From assembly GCA_964448935.1 (NCBI GenBank), contig CAYVBE010000038.1, forward strand, positions 1 to 25,423: a DNA stretch of 25,423 nucleotides. The letters are read 5' to 3'. The notes beneath the pieces are model-generated. The model was not told the origin of the DNA. It did no database searches and saw only the letters and a list, made by a program, of their open reading frames with translations. Origin of the DNA: CAYVBE01 sp964448935. Lineage in GTDB: Bacteria; Planctomycetota; Brocadiia; SM23-32. Below, one piece after another: positions 1 to 7,315 of this stretch. Numbering within the stretch: position 1 is the stretch's first letter; the number at the start of each line of letters is the position of its first letter. A program made the position numbers and the translations under genes.

Positions 1-35
1 TCTGGCCCACCGGCGCTCCGGCTGAACCCGTAAAA

Positions 36-866
36 TCAAGTGTTATGAACCACTATGTGCGCGGCCCAGACCCGGCGCCACTCGTCCATCGTGAGCCCTT
101 CGGCGAGCTGCGCGGCGATTCCCCGGCGCCGGCCGGCCGGTTCGCCGACTGCCGGAACATCCACGTTGGGCGGCAGGTCGAGCTTCTCGGGGTCGAACAT
201 GGAGGCGTAGGGCTCGGGGACGATCAGCGGCGGGTGCGGCGCCCAGAGGAAGGTGAAGAGCGCGAACGGCCGTTCGTGCGGTCCCCGCAGGAAATCCGAC
301 GCCCGGTCCGCCCACCAGATGTCTTGGAATTCGTCCGCCGACACGGGCGACCGGCCGACCGTGGTGCTCGAGTAATTGACGGTCTCGATCTCGTCCCCGT
401 GTCGCTCGTGGACCTCTCGCTTGTAGGGCCCTATACCCTCGGGTGGCGCCGCGCTCAATCCTTTGGCTTCCAGGTGGGCGTCGTAATCGGATGGCTCCAC
501 CAGCACGTCCCAGGGCACGCGCTCGCGGTAGCCCGGGTCCACGCGGATGTGGTCCACGCCGACGTGCCCCAGGCGGTAACCCGCCTCGGCAAGGGGCTCC
601 ATCAGGATGGTGTGGTCCCCGGCCCTGCGGCCCTGCCAGTCGTTGTAAACCACGCCGTTGCGAATCGGGTACTGCCCTGTGAACAGGGCGGTGCGTGTGG
701 GGACGCAGAGCGGGCAGGTGTTGTAGGTGCGCGGGAAGAAGGCGCCCCCGGCGGCCAGGCGGTTCAGGTGGGGGGTCACCTCGCGGCCGTCCTGCACCAT
801 GCCGATGCTGTCCGCCCGCTGATGGTCGGTCATCAGGAACAGTATGTTGGGTTTTCTATCGCTCAT
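36..866 (-). pseudogene. Sulfatase, C-terminally truncated
   Basis: This is a type I (formylglycine-dependent) sulfatase, a family that hydrolyses sulfate esters of sugars and other organics. Visible are the N-terminal 'PNILFLMTD' metal-binding strand and the C-x-P-x-R active-site motif as CVPTR followed by TALFTG (about residues 54-64). The cysteine would be converted to formylglycine by a separate enzyme. No signal peptide is visible, so this copy looks cytoplasmic. It is 276 aa, against roughly 450-500 aa for the family. It stops just after 'WRRVWAAH', where relatives continue into the half carrying the second Asp-Asn metal site. No other frame on this strand continues the protein over bases 1-35, so a simple single-base frameshift does not restore it. 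Either the gene is broken or the assembly is misjoined near the left edge. There is no clear ribosome binding site before the ATG. It diverges from the URO-D gene. Family assignment is firm; function is doubtful. Confidence 0.8.
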
Positions 867-874
867 GGCCGGGT

Positions 875-903
875 AGAGTAACCGGCAGCGTGGCGCGCCG
901 CAA
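875..903 (-). promoter_or_regulatory. Possible sigma70 promoter for the truncated sulfatase
   Basis: On the minus strand, TTGCGG (903-898) is followed after 17 bases by TACTCT (880-875). The predicted start of transcription falls within a few bases of the ATG at 866. With no Shine-Dalgarno sequence visible, the transcript could be nearly leaderless. The -35 match is only partial. Confidence 0.35.
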
Positions 904-948
904 CGGTACGGAACGACGAGTGGACGAGGTGGACGACGGAGTGGACGT

Positions 949-977
949 TTGCCCGTCTGGGCGGGCCGTGCTAAACT
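949..977 (+). promoter_or_regulatory. Possible sigma70 promoter for the URO-D-family gene
   Basis: TTGCCC (949-954) is followed after 17 bases by TAAACT (972-977), about 30 bases before the ATG at 1007. The same arrangement, TTGCGC-N17-TAAACT followed by a TTGCTCTTC stretch, lies upstream of holA, which supports both. Confidence 0.4.
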
Positions 978-1006
978 CCTTGCTCTTCACGTTGAGGAGA
1001 GTCCCT

Positions 1007-2056
1007 ATGAACAGCCGTGAACGGGTGCGCGCTGCGCTCGAGCATCGAGAGCCGGACCGGGTGCCGATTGACCTGGGCGGCACGTTCCTCAGCAGCGCCA
1101 CCGAGGAGATGCAGCAGCGCATCGTCGAGGTCCTGGGCCTCGGGGGCGAGCCGGACCCGCGGTTCGAGGAGTTGGACGATCGCATACAGCGGCACTTCGG
1201 CTGCGACCTGCGCTCGATCCGGCCGGCACGGGGCGCGCGCTGGGGCTTCCGGGACGTCCACGACGCGCCATTGCGGGATGCGTCCATAGAGGATCTGGAG
1301 GACTATCCCTGGCCGGAGCCGGACGACGCCATGGTGGAGGGCGTGCGCGAAAAGGCGCGGTGGCTGCACGAGCAGACGGATTACTTCATCTGCGCCGCAC
1401 AGATAGGGCAGGGCATCTTCGAGGCCTGCTGCTGGCTGCGGGGATACGACCAGATACTGCTCGACCTGGCGCTGAATCCGGACTTCGTCCGCGCGCTGAG
1501 CCGCAATATCCTGGACGCCAACGTCCGGCTGGGCGACCTGTATTTCCCGGAGGTCGGGCCTTACGCCGACATGGTGCTGGTCGGGGACGACCTGGCGACC
1601 CAGGACGCGCCCTACATGTCGCCGGAGACCTTCCGGGTGCTCATCAAGCCCTGCTTCCGCGAATACGTCGAGTCCATCCGGCGGCACTGCCCGGCCGCCT
1701 TCATCGCGCACCACTGCTGCGGGAGCAGCTACCGGCTGCTGGACGACCTACGGGAGATCGGCATCCAGGTTATCAACCCGGTCCAGACGCGCGCGGCCGA
1801 GATGTCGCCGGAGAACCTGGCAAAGACGAAGGACGGCCTCAGCTTCCACGGAGGCGTGGACCTCCAGTACATCCTGCCGCACGGGACGGTCGAGGAGGTG
1901 GAGGAGTTCGTGAAAGACCTGTTGCGCCACATGGCGCCCGGCGGCGGCTACATACTGGCCGCGTGCCACACGCTGCCGGAGGACGTGCGCCCGGAGAACG
2001 TGGTGGCCATGCTGGAGGCCGCCCGCAGATGGGGAGAATACCCACTGACACTATAG
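1007..2056 (+). CDS. Uroporphyrinogen decarboxylase-family (MtaA/MtbA-like) methyltransferase
   Basis: The 349-aa product belongs to the uroporphyrinogen decarboxylase (URO-D) superfamily, a TIM-barrel fold that includes haem-pathway decarboxylases and cobamide-dependent methyltransferases. It opens with the family start 'MNSRERVRAALEHREPDRVP' and ends with the PENVVAMLEA-type helix. A His-x-Cys pair in 'HHCCGS' (His236, Cys238) and a later Cys320 in 'AACHTL' match the His-x-Cys...Cys zinc site of methylcobamide:thiol methyltransferases such as MtaA and MtbA. That favours methyl transfer over porphyrin decarboxylation; the methyl donor is not evident. No corrinoid protein gene is adjacent. 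The ATG at 1007 is chosen because GAGGAGA lies 6 bases upstream and it gives the conserved N-terminus; the frame is open further upstream, but that stretch is arginine-rich shadow sequence. The product is probably cytoplasmic. The family is confident, the exact reaction unknown. Confidence 0.87.
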   Translation: MNSRERVRAALEHREPDRVPIDLGGTFLSSATEEMQQRIVEVLGLGGEPDPRFEELDDRIQRHFGCDLRSIRPARGARWGFRDVHDAPLRDASIEDLEDYPWPEPDDAMVEGVREKARWLHEQTDYFICAAQIGQGIFEACCWLRGYDQILLDLALNPDFVRALSRNILDANVRLGDLYFPEVGPYADMVLVGDDLATQDAPYMSPETFRVLIKPCFREYVESIRRHCPAAFIAHHCCGSSYRLLDDLREIGIQVINPVQTRAAEMSPENLAKTKDGLSFHGGVDLQYILPHGTVEEVEEFVKDLLRHMAPGGGYILAACHTLPEDVRPENVVAMLEAARRWGEYPLTL

Positions 2057-2091
2057 CCGTCAGCCAAACCCCCCAACAACACCTGAACTGC

Positions 2092-2146
2092 CCACTGCCC
2101 ACTGACAACTCAAAACTGTCAACTGTCAACTGTCAACTGTCAACTG
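2092..2146. repeat. 55-bp repeat copy left of the gap, with CAACTGT heptamer array
   Basis: The low-GC stretch has CCACTGC/CCACTGA blocks, then 'CTCAAAACTGT' and four copies of CAACTGT (the last incomplete). The whole 55-bp block recurs exactly at 2247-2301 on the other side of the gap. Read on the minus strand the heptamer is TTGACAG. The region lies between the methyltransferase stop and nagB-like start and contains no gene. Confidence 0.9.
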
Positions 2147-2246
2147 NNNNNNNNNNNNNNNNNNNNNNNNNNNNNNNNNNNNNNNNNNNNNNNNNNNNNN
2201 NNNNNNNNNNNNNNNNNNNNNNNNNNNNNNNNNNNNNNNNNNNNNN
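2147..2246. other. Assembly gap (100 N)
   Basis: Exactly 100 undetermined bases, the conventional placeholder for a gap of unknown size. The 55-bp identity of its two flanks suggests two contig ends that share one terminal k-mer, so the true gap may be zero, negative, or an unresolved repeat expansion. Confidence 0.98.
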
Positions 2247-2301
2247 CCACTGCCCACTGACAACTCAAAACTGTCAACTGTCAACTGTCAACTGTCAACT
2301 G
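2247..2301. repeat. 55-bp repeat copy right of the gap
   Basis: Exact second copy of the 2092-2146 block. It is followed by further related low-complexity sequence (ACAACTCTCAACTCAAAACTG) up to about 2323, directly before the ribosome binding site of the NagB-like gene. Confidence 0.9.
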
Positions 2302-2343
2302 ACAACTCTCAACTCAAAACTGTTCGTCTTTGGAGGACGGAAC

Positions 2344-3096
2344 ATGAAGATCGTGGTCTGTGAGAGCAAGGAGGCGATGGGGCGGCGTGCTGCGGCCGAC
2401 GGGGCGGAACTGGTGCGCGGGGCGATCGCCGAGCGCGGGGAGGCCAACATCGTGCTGGCCACCGGCGTCTCGCAGTTCGAGATGCTGGAGGCGCTGGTGC
2501 AGGAGGACCTCGCCTGGCCGTGCATCGAGGCTTTCCACCTGGACGAATACGTGGGGCTGTCCATCGAGCACCCCGCCTCCTTCCGGCGCTATCTGAAGGA
2601 GCGGTTCGCCGACAAGGTGCCCGTCAAGGAGTTCCACTACATTGGCGCGGAGAACGATCCGGGAGCGGAGTGCGAGCGGCTGAACGGGCTGATCTCCGGC
2701 CGCACGATAGACGTGGCGTTCATCGGCATAGGCGAGAACGGGCACCTGGCGTTCAACGACCCGCCGGCGGATTTCGAGACCGAGGAGCCCTACATCGTCG
2801 TGGAACTGGACGAGGCATGCCGCCGCCAGCAGGTGGGGGAGGGCTGGTTCGAGACCATGGACGACGTCCCGCGGGAGGCCATCAGCATGTCCGTCCCCCA
2901 GATCATGAAGGCCCGCGCCATAGTCTGCAGCGTGCCGGAGGAGCGAAAGGCGCAGGCCGTCGAGGGCGCCGTGCTCGGCGCGGTAACCCCCGATCTGCCC
3001 GCGTCCGCCCTGCAGGAGCACGAAGCGGCGACGCTCTACCTGGACATAAACTCGGCGTCCCGCCTGCCCGAAACCGCCGCGGACGAAACGCCGTAG
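2344..3096 (+). CDS. Glucosamine-6-phosphate deaminase/isomerase-like protein (NagB family)
   Basis: This 250-aa protein is a member of the NagB/6-phosphogluconolactonase family, whose classical member converts glucosamine-6-phosphate to fructose-6-phosphate and ammonia. 'FHLDEYVGL' (residues 64-72) holds the Asp67-Glu68 pair equivalent to Asp72 of E. coli NagB. 'GIGENGHLAFNDP' (128-140) holds the catalytic His134. Two positions differ from the E. coli triad: Asp141 is Asn132 here and Glu148 is Asp139. The phosphate loop reads 'TGVSQ' rather than GGTP-like. This matches a divergent subfamily commonly annotated as NagB in PVC and Bacteroidota genomes, so the substrate may not be glucosamine-6-phosphate. 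The start is set by GGAGG at 2332-2336 before the ATG. The product is cytoplasmic and the gene stands alone after the repeat region, convergent with the aminotransferase. Confidence 0.85.
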   Translation: MKIVVCESKEAMGRRAAADGAELVRGAIAERGEANIVLATGVSQFEMLEALVQEDLAWPCIEAFHLDEYVGLSIEHPASFRRYLKERFADKVPVKEFHYIGAENDPGAECERLNGLISGRTIDVAFIGIGENGHLAFNDPPADFETEEPYIVVELDEACRRQQVGEGWFETMDDVPREAISMSVPQIMKARAIVCSVPEERKAQAVEGAVLGAVTPDLPASALQEHEAATLYLDINSASRLPETAADETP

Positions 3097-3122
3097 CCGT
3101 TGCCCGTGTCAGTGGTCGCGGC

Positions 3123-4301
3123 TTACAGGCCCGCCTCCGCGATGCGCTCCAGCGCCGCTTCCAGGACCTCGTCGGGGTAGGTCAGGGAGATCCGGAAGAA
3201 GCCTTCTCCCCACTGGCCGTAGCCTCGGCCGGGGGTGACGACCACGCCGCTCTTTGAGAGCAGGTCCTCGGCAAAATCGCCGCTCGAACCGCCGTAGCCG
3301 TCCGGCACGGGCGCCCAGACGTAGATCGTGGCCTTCGGTTTCTCCAGCGACCAGCCGGCGGAGTTGAGGGCCTCCACCACTATGTCCCGCCGGCGGCGGT
3401 AGACGGCGTTGATCCGGGCGGTCAGCTCGTCCGACATGGACAGCGCCCGGGCGGCGGCGAACTGCACGGCGCGCAGCGTGCCGTTGTCTATGTTCTCCTT
3501 GACCGTCCGCAGCGCGGCGACCGCCGACGCGTTGCCGGCCACCGCGCCCACGCGCCAGCCGGTCATGCAGAACGCCTTGCTGAGGCTGAAGAACTCGACC
3601 GCCACCTCGGCCGCGCCCTCGACCTGCAGGATGCTCGGCGCCTCATAGCCGTCGTAGCAGTTCAGCCCGTAGGCGTTGTCGTGGACGATGAGGATGTCGT
3701 TGCGCCGGCCGAACTCGACCGCCCGCTCGAAGAACTCCAGGTCAGCGGTGGCGGTGGTGGGGTTGTTGGGATAGTTGAGCCAGAGCAGCTTCGCCAGTCG
3801 GCGCACCTCGTGGGGGATGGCGTCGAAGTCCACCAGGAAGTCGTTCTCCGCCCGCAGCGGGGCCCAGTGCGTGACGGCACCTGCCAAGGTATGGCCGATG
3901 TTGTAGGTCGGGTAGCCGGGGCTGGGGGCGATGGCGGTGTCGCCGGGGTTGAGCGTGGCGAAAGCGAACTTGGCGATGGCGTCCTTGGCGCCCATAGTGG
4001 TCACCACCCGGTCCTCGGCCATCGAGACACCCCAATGGTGCCGGTAGAACTCCCGGACGGCCTCGGGGAACTCCTCCACCGGCTGGTCGCAGCCGTAGCG
4101 GTGGCGGTCGGGGTCGGACTCGTCACGCACCGCGCGGCACAACTCGTCCACGACCGGATCGGGCGTCGGGCGGTCGGGGTCGCCGATGCCGAGGTTGATG
4201 ACCTCGACGCCGCTCTCGCGCGCGGCGGCGATCTTGCGGCGCAGGTCGGCGAACAGGTAGGGCGGCAGTTTGCGCAGTCGCTCCGGCTGCTGGATCTCCA
4301 T
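3123..4301 (-). CDS. dapL: LL-diaminopimelate aminotransferase-like class I aminotransferase
   Basis: This 392-aa PLP-dependent fold-type I aminotransferase has the PLP lysine in 'SLSKAFCMTGWRVG' (Lys242), the cofactor-binding Asn in 'NYPNNPT' (Asn180), Asp208 in 'HDNAYG', and a C-terminal 'FRISLT' substrate-carboxylate arginine. The N-terminus 'LRKLPPYLFADLRRKI' and 'INLGIGDPDRPTPD' are typical of DapL, which makes LL-2,6-diaminopimelate directly from tetrahydrodipicolinate for lysine and peptidoglycan synthesis. Related alanine or aspartate aminotransferases share many of these motifs, so the substrate is likely but not proven. Full length for the family. GGGAG lies just upstream of the ATG, and a good promoter lies at 4333-4360. 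The gene is divergent from holA, with no other lysine-pathway gene nearby. The product is cytoplasmic. Confidence 0.85.
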   Translation of the reverse strand: MEIQQPERLRKLPPYLFADLRRKIAAARESGVEVINLGIGDPDRPTPDPVVDELCRAVRDESDPDRHRYGCDQPVEEFPEAVREFYRHHWGVSMAEDRVVTTMGAKDAIAKFAFATLNPGDTAIAPSPGYPTYNIGHTLAGAVTHWAPLRAENDFLVDFDAIPHEVRRLAKLLWLNYPNNPTTATADLEFFERAVEFGRRNDILIVHDNAYGLNCYDGYEAPSILQVEGAAEVAVEFFSLSKAFCMTGWRVGAVAGNASAVAALRTVKENIDNGTLRAVQFAAARALSMSDELTARINAVYRRRRDIVVEALNSAGWSLEKPKATIYVWAPVPDGYGGSSGDFAEDLLSKSGVVVTPGRGYGQWGEGFFRISLTYPDEVLEAALERIAEAGL

Positions 4302-4332
4302 CGCGCGTCTCCCTTGAATTCAGTCACCGGAG

Positions 4333-4360
4333 AGTATATCGCCTGCCCGCGCGCTGTCAA
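4333..4360 (-). promoter_or_regulatory. Sigma70-type promoter for the DapL-like gene
   Basis: On the minus strand, TTGACA (4360-4355) is followed after 16 bases by TATACT (4338-4333). The leader to the ATG at 4301 would be about 25 bases and contains AAGGGAG. Confidence 0.65.
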
Positions 4361-4373
4361 AACCCGGCGGCGG

Positions 4374-4402
4374 TTGCGCGGCGGGCCGCATCGTCTTAAA
4401 CT
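4374..4402 (+). promoter_or_regulatory. Possible sigma70 promoter for holA
   Basis: TTGCGC (4374-4379) is followed after 17 bases by TAAACT (4397-4402), then TGCTCTTC. The layout copies the one upstream of the gene at 1007. It is divergent from the promoter at 4333-4360, and the leader to the ATG at 4443 would be about 33 bases. Confidence 0.42.
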
Positions 4403-4442
4403 TGCTCTTCCGGTGCTTTATACCTGTCTGGGAGAGGGATTC

Positions 4443-5480
4443 ATGGCGGTTGTCGGTGCGTTGGAACTGGAGAAACGGCTGGACGAGGCGTCGCCGCCCT
4501 CGGTCTGCGTGTTGGAGGGCGAGGACGAGGCCCTGGTGGCGCGCAGCTTGGGGACGCTGCTGGAGCTTCTGGCACCGCAGGACAAACCGGGCAGCGTGGT
4601 GACGCGCATCGAGACCGTCGAGAAGCCGAGCCAGGTTTTCGACGAGCTGCGCACCATCCCCTTCATGGGTATGGAGGGGCGGCGCGTGGTGGTGGTGCAG
4701 GACGGCGACGCGTTCCTGAAGGAGCACCGCGACCGGCTGCTGCGCTACATGGAGAGCCCGTCGTCAACGGGGACGCTCATCCTGCATGTGAAGAGCCTGG
4801 ACGGGCGGCGCAAGGAGACGAAGGCGCTGCGTGAGCAGGGCCTGGTGGTGCAGTGCGGCAGGCTGCGCTGGCGCCAGGCGCAGTCGTGGCTGCACACCAG
4901 GGCGCGCGAACTGGGCGGCGCCATCACGGACCGGGCCGCCTCCGAGCTGGTCAGCGCCCTCGGCCCGAACGTTGCCTCCCTGGAGAGCGAGATGGAGAAG
5001 CTGATCGCCTACGCCCAGCCCGAGGGCCGTATCACGGTGGACGCGGTCAACGAGATGGTGGCGCAGGGCAGGGCGCGTTCCATCTTCGAGCTGGGCGACA
5101 TGATCAGCGCCGGTCGAAAGGCGGACGCGCTGGAGTTCTGCGAGCGGCTGCTGCGCCGCGGCGAGGCCCCCGAGGGCATCGTGGCGGTGCTGGCCAGCCA
5201 GGTGCGCAGGCTCTGGCAGGTGAAACGGCTGCAGGGTTCCGGCGCGTCCCAGCGCGACATCGAGAAGGCCACCGGCCTGCCCGGTTTCGTGGTGCGCAAG
5301 TCGCTCAAAGCCGCCCGTGGGCTGTCGGAGGACTGGTTTGCGGAGCGCCTGGAGGTCCTGTCGGAGGCGGACTACAGCCTCAAGACGGAATCGCTGCCGG
5401 CTGACCAGCGACAGGTGTGGGTGGAGACGCTGGTGGCACGGCTGGCGGGCGAGAGGAACCGAGCCGCGGCGGGGCGTTAG
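4443..5480 (+). CDS. holA: DNA polymerase III subunit delta
   Basis: The 345-aa product matches the delta subunit of the replicative clamp loader, which opens the beta clamp and loads it on DNA as part of the gamma/tau complex. The layout is that of the family: an N-terminal domain beginning 'ELEKRLDEASPPSVCVLEGEDEAL' with 'IPFMGMEGRRVVVVQDGDAF' (about residues 73-92), a middle segment with 'LEKLIAYA'-type spacing (about 180-195), and a C-terminal helical domain with 'IFELGDMISAGRKADALEF' and 'VAVLASQVRRLWQVK'. There is no Walker A motif, as expected for delta. The ATG at 4443 is preceded by GGAGAGGG (4431-4438); the frame is open about 760 bases further upstream, but that part lies antisense to the DapL-like gene and is spurious. 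The sulfatase gene follows 33 bases downstream and may be read from the same transcript. Confidence 0.85.
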   Translation: MAVVGALELEKRLDEASPPSVCVLEGEDEALVARSLGTLLELLAPQDKPGSVVTRIETVEKPSQVFDELRTIPFMGMEGRRVVVVQDGDAFLKEHRDRLLRYMESPSSTGTLILHVKSLDGRRKETKALREQGLVVQCGRLRWRQAQSWLHTRARELGGAITDRAASELVSALGPNVASLESEMEKLIAYAQPEGRITVDAVNEMVAQGRARSIFELGDMISAGRKADALEFCERLLRRGEAPEGIVAVLASQVRRLWQVKRLQGSGASQRDIEKATGLPGFVVRKSLKAARGLSEDWFAERLEVLSEADYSLKTESLPADQRQVWVETLVARLAGERNRAAAGR

Positions 5481-5513
5481 GCCGGTCGGCGGGACCGAAG
5501 GGAGGAAAGAGTA

Positions 5514-6983
5514 ATGGGCAGGGCAAGAAAAGACGTGTCGTCTGATGTGGACCGCCGACGTTTTCTGCAGTGGACGGGCGCCGGGCTGGCCTCTGCATGG
5601 GCCGCCGGCTGCGGTTCCACAGCGCCTGTGCCGGGACCCGCCGCTGCCGAGATGCCGGGAACCCCCGACCATCGGCCAAACGTGCTGTTCATCTCGGTGG
5701 ACGATCTGAACCAACACCTGGGCTGCTACGGCAACCCCGTGGTCAGGTCTCCCAATATTGACCGGCTGGCCGCCCGCGGCGTTAGGTTCGCCCATGCTTA
5801 CCCGCAGGCCGCCACATGCATGCCATCGCGCTATTGCTTCCTGAGCGGCATGCGGAAGACCACCATCTACGATCGTGAGACCAAGCGGCCCGCCCTGGAC
5901 CACGTCACCTGGTTGCCGGCTCACTTCCGAGAGCAGGGCTATTTCACCGCGCGCGTGGACAAGGTCTTCCACATCGGGCGGGACGTTCCCGAGTGCTGGG
6001 ACATCACCGAGGAAGGCCCGCGTGTGAACGGCAGGCCCGTGATCATGTACACCCCGCAGGAACTCCGAAAGCTGGGGATCGAGGACAAACTGCTGTACAT
6101 GAAGCGCTACAAGAAGGAAGTCCGAGGCGAGGGAATGCGCTGGGGGCCGATAGACGTGCCGGACGAGCAGCTACCCGACGGAATGACCGCGCGGCGCGGC
6201 GTGGAACTGCTCCGGACGATGCCAGATCGCCCGGAGCCGTTCTTCCTCGCCCTGGGTTTCCGACGCCCGCATCTGCCCTGGCACGTGCCGCCAAAATACT
6301 TCGACATGTATCCGCCGGAGTCCATCCAGCTTCCGCCGGAGCAGCCGGGCGTAGAGCGGGTCGCAGAGGACATTCACCGGGCCGGCATGCGCGCCTACTA
6401 CGCGGCGCTGACGTTCATGGACACTCAGCTTGGCCTGGTGCTGGATGAGATGGACCGGCTGGGCTTGTGGGACGACACCATCGTTGTCCTGTTCGGTGAC
6501 AACGGGTACGCCCTTGGCGAGCGGGACAACTTCTTCAGCAAATGGCCGCCGTACGAGAGCGCGACGGCCGTCCCGCTTATCGTGGCTGCCCCTCACGCGC
6601 GCCTGAACGGGCAGGCCAGTGAACATGTGGTCGAACTGATAGACATCTACCCGTCCCTCGTGGATTACTGTGGCCTGCCGCAGCCGGAAGGGCCGGTGGG
6701 CCGGAGCTTTGTGCCATTGCTGAACGATCCGGACGCGGACTGGACGGATTACGGCATCACGGAGTATGACGACAGGGGGAAGAACGGCATCCGGTCCACC
6801 CGCTACCGATACACCGAATCTGCCGACGGCGAGGCCCTGATGCTCTATGACCTGAAGGACGATCCCTATGAGCACAGGAACCTGGTGGCCGAACCGGCGT
6901 ACGCCGATACGGTGAGTCGCCTCAGTCGGCTGATGCACTCGGTGCTTGAGCGCTCGCGGGGGCCCTTTTCACGGCAGTCGTGA
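5514..6983 (+). CDS. Exported iduronate-2-sulfatase-like sulfatase (Tat signal)
   Basis: This 489-aa formylglycine-dependent sulfatase probably removes sulfate esters from glycans outside the cytoplasm. The N-terminus has a twin-arginine motif 'DRRRFLQW' (residues 13-20), a hydrophobic stretch, and 'WAAGC' with Cys33 as a possible lipobox, so a Tat lipoprotein is plausible. The mature part has the Asp63-Asp64 metal pair, the active-site motif CMPSR (Cys102), 'FRRPHLPW' (His253) and 'FGDNGYALGERDNFFSKW' with Asp329-Asn330 and Lys343. These spacings and the HLPW motif resemble iduronate-2-sulfatase-type enzymes. It is complete, unlike the sulfatase at the left edge. The substrate cannot be told; no formylglycine-generating enzyme is in the window. 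GGAGGAAAGA (5501-5510) sets the start. It follows holA by 33 bases on the same strand. Confidence 0.9.
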   Translation: MGRARKDVSSDVDRRRFLQWTGAGLASAWAAGCGSTAPVPGPAAAEMPGTPDHRPNVLFISVDDLNQHLGCYGNPVVRSPNIDRLAARGVRFAHAYPQAATCMPSRYCFLSGMRKTTIYDRETKRPALDHVTWLPAHFREQGYFTARVDKVFHIGRDVPECWDITEEGPRVNGRPVIMYTPQELRKLGIEDKLLYMKRYKKEVRGEGMRWGPIDVPDEQLPDGMTARRGVELLRTMPDRPEPFFLALGFRRPHLPWHVPPKYFDMYPPESIQLPPEQPGVERVAEDIHRAGMRAYYAALTFMDTQLGLVLDEMDRLGLWDDTIVVLFGDNGYALGERDNFFSKWPPYESATAVPLIVAAPHARLNGQASEHVVELIDIYPSLVDYCGLPQPEGPVGRSFVPLLNDPDADWTDYGITEYDDRGKNGIRSTRYRYTESADGEALMLYDLKDDPYEHRNLVAEPAYADTVSRLSRLMHSVLERSRGPFSRQS

Positions 6984-7101
6984 AGGTTGCTCCGCACGTG
7001 ATATCCCCCCGGATCATTTCCTCGGAGTGGGTACGGCACGGAAGAATGGGAGGGTGCGGAAGTGTGTGACATAGGGTGCGTCCGGAATGCGCGCCTCAGC
7101 T
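6984..7101. other. Convergent intergenic region without recognisable feature
   Basis: It separates the plus-strand sulfatase from the minus-strand small gene. I see no T-tailed hairpin, tRNA or promoter. An inverted repeat TTCACG/CGTGAA at 6968-6984 overlaps the sulfatase stop but has no T-run. Confidence 0.6.
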
Positions 7102-7299
7102 CTATAGATCGTGCACGTCCGAGGCCTGCATAAGCTCGAGTTCGTCTGCTTCGGTCATCTCGTCCAGCGGGTCGTCGAAGGAGTCCTCATCCAGCTCCGC
7201 GGCGATCGCCTCGCGCGGCTCGAGGATGAGTTTCCGATGTCTTCGGCGGATCATCTCCAGACGCGCCGTCAGTCGGTCCGTCTCCTTCTGGCCTGACAC
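7102..7299 (-). CDS. Small acidic hypothetical protein (65 aa)
   Basis: No family is recognised. The product begins with a basic helical part ('TDRLTARLEMIRRRHRKL') and ends in a strongly acidic tail ('LDEDSFDDPLDEMTEADELEL'), ending SDVHDL. It looks like a soluble cytoplasmic protein with a long helix; it has no membrane segment and no cysteines. The GTG start at 7299 is chosen because GGAGGT (7312-7307) precedes it by 7 bases. An in-frame ATG at 7341 would give 79 aa, but has no ribosome binding site and lies right behind a hairpin. The gene is downstream of xylulokinase on the same strand and is preceded by two promoters at 7494-7568. The helix-plus-acidic-tail layout loosely recalls small RNA-polymerase-binding regulators, but no signature motif supports this. 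Its reality rests on the ribosome binding site, promoters and non-random composition. Confidence 0.5.
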   Translation of the reverse strand: MSGQKETDRLTARLEMIRRRHRKLILEPREAIAAELDEDSFDDPLDEMTEADELELMQASDVHDL

Positions 7300-7315
7300 G
7301 GCAGATACCTCCGTT

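Noticed and set aside
1007..2056. True haem-pathway uroporphyrinogen decarboxylase (hemE)
   Set aside because: The His-x-Cys...Cys metal-site pattern points to the methyltransferase branch, and no haem-pathway genes are adjacent.
2092..2323. CRISPR-like array
   Set aside because: The units are 7 bases, contiguous and without unique spacers, so it is a simple tandem repeat.
6968..6984. Terminator at the end of the second sulfatase (TTCACG/CGTGAA)
   Set aside because: The short stem overlaps the stop codon and is not followed by a T-run on either strand.
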